A program made the position numbers and the translations under genes. Under the pieces are notes generated by a model. That model was given only the letters and a program-made list of their open reading frames with translations. It ran no database searches and was not told where the DNA came from. A DNA stretch of 7,696 nt from assembly GCA_003216155.1 (NCBI GenBank), contig QCJH01000023.1, positions 1 through 7,696 on the forward strand. The letters run 5' to 3'. The stretch comes from Prochlorococcus sp. AG-409-A19. Its GTDB lineage: Bacteria; Cyanobacteriota; Cyanobacteriia; PCC-6307; Cyanobiaceae. Below are positions 5,882-7,696 of this stretch, in pieces; position 1 is the stretch's first letter; every line of letters begins with the position of its first letter.

Positions 5882-6081
5882 AGTATTGACTCTTCTTCGC
5901 TTCTTTGTACTGATGCATTCCGATAACAACATCGATCAATAATGGGAGCTATACCTTCTTATAATTCTTGTAGAAGTTCAGCTTTAAATACTTCTCTATT
6001 CTCAAGCGTTGGTGGTTCGTACCCTAATTCTTGAACATCTAATAGAAGAGCTAAGATGGTTCTATGGAAAAGCGGGTGTCG
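5869..6081 (-). pseudogene. Second copy of the 73-residue gene, broken by a TAA and lacking its start
   Basis: From 6081 downwards this reads RHPLFHRTILALLLDVQELG, YEPPTLENREVFKAELLQEL, then TAA (5959-5961), then EGIAPIIDRCCYRNASVQRS and EEESILPKC, ending at TGA 5869-5871. It is colinear with the intact copy at 4869-5090: 70 codons, no gaps, 50 identical. The internal stop sits where the intact copy has glutamate (GAA to TAA explains it). The codon before the first arginine is TGA (6082-6084), so the original start is also gone. It follows the DUF1330 gene by about 20 bases on the same strand. Confidence 0.8.
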
Positions 6082-6098
6082 TCAAGATTCGTCAAGAT
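6079..6098. repeat. Tandem 10-bp duplication at the broken 5' end
   Basis: TCGTCAAGAT occurs twice in tandem. It lies exactly where the start of the broken 73-residue copy should be, between it and the DUF1330 stop. Confidence 0.8.
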
Positions 6099-6100
6099 AC

Positions 6101-6442
6101 TTACTTGCCCATTGCTCTTCTTAGTTTTGTTGCTTCATCCATCCCTTCCATGATCGTGAAGGTTGAATTCTCTGTAGCGGCTTTGCGGATTTTGCTTAGC
6201 TCTTGATACTCCGCTGATTCATAAGCCTCAACAGCTATACGCATGGAAGGGAACTCACAAATAACAGCTAAGTTTGCACCTTCTGTTTGTTCTTTCCCTT
6301 GGGGCTCAGTATCTTTTGCGAAGACTTTGCCCCCAACTTCTTTTAGCCAAGGCCCTACCTTTTCTACGTATTCAGCAAAGAGTTCTTGATTAATAACTGT
6401 TGAGGTTGAGATCCAATAACCTTTTGCACCTTTTTTGTCCAT
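6101..6442 (-). CDS. DUF1330 domain protein
   Basis: 113 residues from ATG 6442. The order of motifs fits DUF1330, a dimeric alpha-beta barrel fold: KGYWISTSTVINQELFAEYV (7-26), GPWLKEVGGKVFAKD (30-44), LAVICEFPSMRIAVEAYES (58-76), EYQELSKIRKAA, and FTIMEGMDE (95-103). Family members are about 95-100 residues, so this one is slightly longer at the C-terminus. The biochemical role of the family is unknown; the fold resembles small oxidoreductase-like or ligand-binding barrels. It is intact. The broken 73-residue copy lies 20 bases downstream on the same strand. No ribosome site is evident before the ATG. Confidence 0.85.
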   Translation of the reverse strand: MDKKGAKGYWISTSTVINQELFAEYVEKVGPWLKEVGGKVFAKDTEPQGKEQTEGANLAVICEFPSMRIAVEAYESAEYQELSKIRKAATENSTFTIMEGMDEATKLRRAMGK

Positions 6443-6674
6443 AAGAATAAGCGAGTCGAAAGCGCAGGGCCTGTGCCCTCCATCGACATCAAAGAATTTC
6501 TCTAAATCTAATGAACATCACTGAAACGTCTCGTAAGGACGAGGTGAACTACTGCTTGCGAGTTGGTCGCTTAGCAAGACGCAGTAATCAAAGGCCTCCA
6601 GGGCAAACAGAAAACACTCTTTCTATTGCTCAGCATCATCACGACAATTCATCTCATCGCATCTTGAAAACTGA

Positions 6675-6785
6675 ATGCCAATATCCATGCCCCCAGAATT
6701 CCACAAAAAAAAAAAAGCTGCCCATGCGGAAAAGAGGCCCTTTTATTCAGACCGTTTGATCCCCATCACCCGGCCGTTGAAATGA
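6675..6785 (+). CDS. Possible 36-residue basic protein
   Basis: ATG 6675 (or 6687) reads MPISMPPEFHKKKKAAHAEK then RPFYSDRLIPITRPLK. The four lysines come from the A12 run. The TGA stop overlaps the ATG of the next small ORF (ATGA at 6782). It has no ribosome site and no known family. Support is only the overlap and the downstream terminator on the same strand. Confidence 0.25.
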   Translation: MPISMPPEFHKKKKAAHAEKRPFYSDRLIPITRPLK

Positions 6786-6904
6786 CACTAGTAGCTGTCA
6801 AGGGATTTGTCATCGGCAGATACACGACAATTAGAGTGTTCCTTATATTATTGATCAAAAAAACGCTACAAATAGGGGTTGATTTTGAACCGAATCTCAA
6901 TTAA
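6782..6904 (+). CDS. Possible 40-residue hydrophobic protein
   Basis: ATG 6782 reads MTLVAVKGFVIGRYTTIRVF then LILLIKKTLQIGVDFEPNLN, which could form one short membrane helix. It begins in the stop of the 36-residue ORF and ends 20 bases before a plus-strand terminator. No ribosome site is clear. It is weak evidence but the best explanation for that terminator. Confidence 0.3.
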   Translation: MTLVAVKGFVIGRYTTIRVFLILLIKKTLQIGVDFEPNLN

Positions 6905-6924
6905 ATATAAATTCCCCATCACCC

Positions 6925-6955
6925 AGGTCCGACGCGATTCGCAAGGGCCTTTTTT
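6925..6955 (+). terminator. Rho-independent terminator on the plus strand
   Basis: AGGTCC (6925-6930) pairs with GGGCCT (6945-6950), with one G-T wobble. The loop contains a nested GCGA/TCGC, and six T follow directly (6950-6955). The orientation shows a plus-strand transcript ends here. Confidence 0.6.
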
Positions 6956-7080
6956 ATTGGCTGCAGAACTTGCCACATATGTCGTAGTCAAGTACCACGT
7001 TTAACTCACCACGGTTAAGAGGTGGTCTATGGCACCTTGAAAATTAAATAATCAAGGTTTTTTTTGCTCAACATTTCTAT

Positions 7081-7209
7081 TTGCAGAATGGTTTCATACT
7101 GCATGCGATTGCTTTGCTCTTGCTTATCAGCTGGTCGCTCAGTGATGGTGAGGTAAATAAACAGGATTGTGAGCGGGCAGAAATGATCCGAGCGATAGGC
7201 CAGAAGTAG
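7081..7209 (+). CDS. Possible 42-residue secreted or membrane-anchored protein
   Basis: From TTG 7081 the frame reads MQNGFILHAIALLLLISWSL, then SDGEVNKQDCERAEMIRAIG and QK, ending at TAG 7207-7209. A hydrophobic N-terminal helix followed by a charged tail fits a signal peptide or membrane anchor. The start is uncertain: the frame is open back to near 7050, and a T8 run lies upstream. Its stop lies 4 bases from the stop of the minus-strand gene at 7214, a clean convergent arrangement that the long minus frame at 7027-7323 would violate. Confidence 0.4.
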   Translation: MQNGFILHAIALLLLISWSLSDGEVNKQDCERAEMIRAIGQK

Positions 7210-7213
7210 CGCA

Positions 7214-7330
7214 CTAGTCCTCCCTGGGTATACCCATATTTCTGTTCTTCTTGCCCTTAGTGATCTCTTCCTTGACCTTGTTGTAATAAGCGATCTCTTC
7301 AGGATCATCTGAACCAAGTCCATATCCCAT
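7214..7330 (-). CDS. 38-residue small soluble protein
   Basis: ATG 7330 reads MGYGLGSDDPEEIAYYNKVK, then EEITKGKKNRNMGIPRED, ending TAG. It is acidic then basic, helical, with no membrane segment. I do not recognise a family. The composition is strongly protein-like, unlike the arginine-rich overlapping frame starting at 7323. It lies downstream of the two small membrane genes on the same strand, 44 bases away. Confidence 0.5.
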   Translation of the reverse strand: MGYGLGSDDPEEIAYYNKVKEEITKGKKNRNMGIPRED

Positions 7331-7374
7331 CGTTGCTGAGAGGTAAATCTTGTGATGTCTATGAGAGGTAAGAG

Positions 7375-7506
7375 TCACAGATATTTATTGCTTACTAAAA
7401 AACCTTTCAACTGCCAAACCAGGTAGGCGGTAGGTCCAGCGAGCAAAAGCAAACCCACAGTTCCTACAGCCCGATTAACGGCCTCAACAGTAGGCCAGTT
7501 ATCCAT
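7375..7506 (-). CDS. 43-residue one-helix membrane protein
   Basis: ATG 7506 reads MDNWPTVEAVNRAVGTVGLL, then LLAGPTAYLVWQLKGFLVSN and KYL. It has a short acidic N-terminus, one membrane helix (about 14-32) and a basic tail. Its ATG overlaps the end of the upstream gene by 8 bases, so translation is probably coupled. It has the size of small photosystem or cytochrome subunits but matches none I know, so no function is assigned. Confidence 0.6.
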   Translation of the reverse strand: MDNWPTVEAVNRAVGTVGLLLLAGPTAYLVWQLKGFLVSNKYL

Positions 7507-7660
7507 CCTTTTTACCTTTACCAAATAAGGGCCCCGTAAACAAAAAATAGCCAATAGCTACAAGAAGCAAAATAAAAGCAATGAGGTTTGGGACTATCCC
7601 TCCAATAATTTCAGCCTTAGCAAAATACGTATTCGCTGTTTCAAGACATAGAACGCTCAT
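7499..7660 (-). CDS. Small membrane protein, possibly running off the window
   Basis: From ATG 7660 it has 53 residues: MSVLCLETANTYFAKAEIIG, a membrane helix GGIVPNLIAFILLLVAIGYF, then a short tail TGPLFGKGKKDG. The frame stays open to the window edge at 7696 (NFADNYARLFVV before the ATG), and that extension is also protein-like, so the real gene may be longer and be cut here. Its end overlaps the next gene by 8 bases. No family is recognised. Confidence 0.55.
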   Translation of the reverse strand: MSVLCLETANTYFAKAEIIGGIVPNLIAFILLLVAIGYFLFTGPLFGKGKKDG

Positions 7661-7696
7661 CACGACAAATAATCGAGCGTAATTATCAGCAAAATT

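Larger units (their letters stand above)
6443..7080. other. Gene-poor stretch with only weak small ORFs
   Basis: Nothing here is a confident gene. It contains a 5-bp AGGGC/GCCCT hairpin (6466-6479) in the upstream region of the DUF1330 gene, a plus-strand frame 6511-6759 (MNITETSRKDEVNYCLRVGR...) that ends in low-complexity sequence, a run of 12 A (6705-6716), two small overlapping plus-strand ORFs described separately, a terminator, and AT-rich sequence to about 7080. Confidence 0.5.

Noticed and set aside
6009..6206. Plus-strand 65-residue ORF
   Set aside because: Antisense to DUF1330 and to the colinear copy of the 73-residue gene.
5165..6740. AAAGAGGCCC at 5791 and 6731, inverted at 5165
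   Set aside because: Looks like half-terminator sequence common in these genomes; too short to call a repeat family and none forms a full hairpin alone.
6511..6759. Plus-strand 82-residue ORF
   Set aside because: No ribosome site, histidine- and glutamine-rich middle, and it ends through an A12 run and GC-rich sequence; not convincing as a gene.
6761..6924. Direct repeat CCCCATCACCC (6761-6771 and 6914-6924)
   Set aside because: Eleven-base matches are expected by chance several times in a window this size.
7027..7323. Minus-strand 98-residue ORF
   Set aside because: Arginine-rich start out of frame with a better 38-residue gene, and its tail is antisense to a better plus-strand frame; it cannot be excluded entirely.
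1..7696. CRISPR array, integrase or transposase
   Set aside because: No regularly spaced repeats and no recombinase motif seen on either strand.

Overview
The window most resembles an accessory (island) region of a marine picocyanobacterium (Prochlorococcus/Synechococcus type). This is inferred from the many very small membrane or soluble genes, a tRNA-Pro(UGG) gene beside mobile-type genes, a RecA-like ATPase with small helix-turn-helix (HTH) partners, and a DUF1330 gene. No species-diagnostic gene is present, so the assignment is moderate.

Left part (1-2960): an intact, AT-rich plus-strand operon pointing at the tRNA. It encodes a fusion of a type I restriction (HsdR_N-like) PD-(D/E)XK nuclease domain to a ParA/MinD ATPase, then a ParB-like protein with helix-hairpin-helix-like repeats and a C-terminal SAP domain two bases downstream, then a GIY-YIG (T5orf172-like) domain with a C-terminal membrane helix. 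Nuclease, partition ATPase and DNA-binding adaptor together suggest a DNA-maintenance or genome-conflict module. It is the best candidate here for an undescribed system.

Centre (2963-3036): tRNA-Pro(UGG) on the minus strand, with its own promoter and a GC-rich hairpin downstream. Its 3' end faces the left operon, as expected if tRNA-targeted integration happened on that side, but no integrase or att repeat is visible.

Right of the tRNA (3071-4816): a plus-strand, replication-like gene chain linked by ATGA stop/start overlaps: an unknown ORF, an excisionase-like HTH gene, a small gene, and a RecA/RepA-like ATPase with a C-terminal winged helix. Three of the four are clearly broken: an in-frame TAA, a GA-dinucleotide frameshift, and a nine-G-tract frameshift plus an in-frame TGA.

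4869-6442: small genes, mostly minus strand. They include a 73-residue unknown protein and a colinear, broken second copy of it (about 71% identical), a frameshifted HTH gene, a one-helix membrane protein and a DUF1330 protein. 6443-7213 is mostly gene-poor, with several tiny candidate ORFs and one good plus-strand terminator. 7214-7696 holds very small minus-strand genes, including two overlapping membrane-protein genes.

Broken genes are concentrated right of the tRNA, while the 2.8 kb left of it reads cleanly. That argues for a real decaying element rather than uniform sequencing error.
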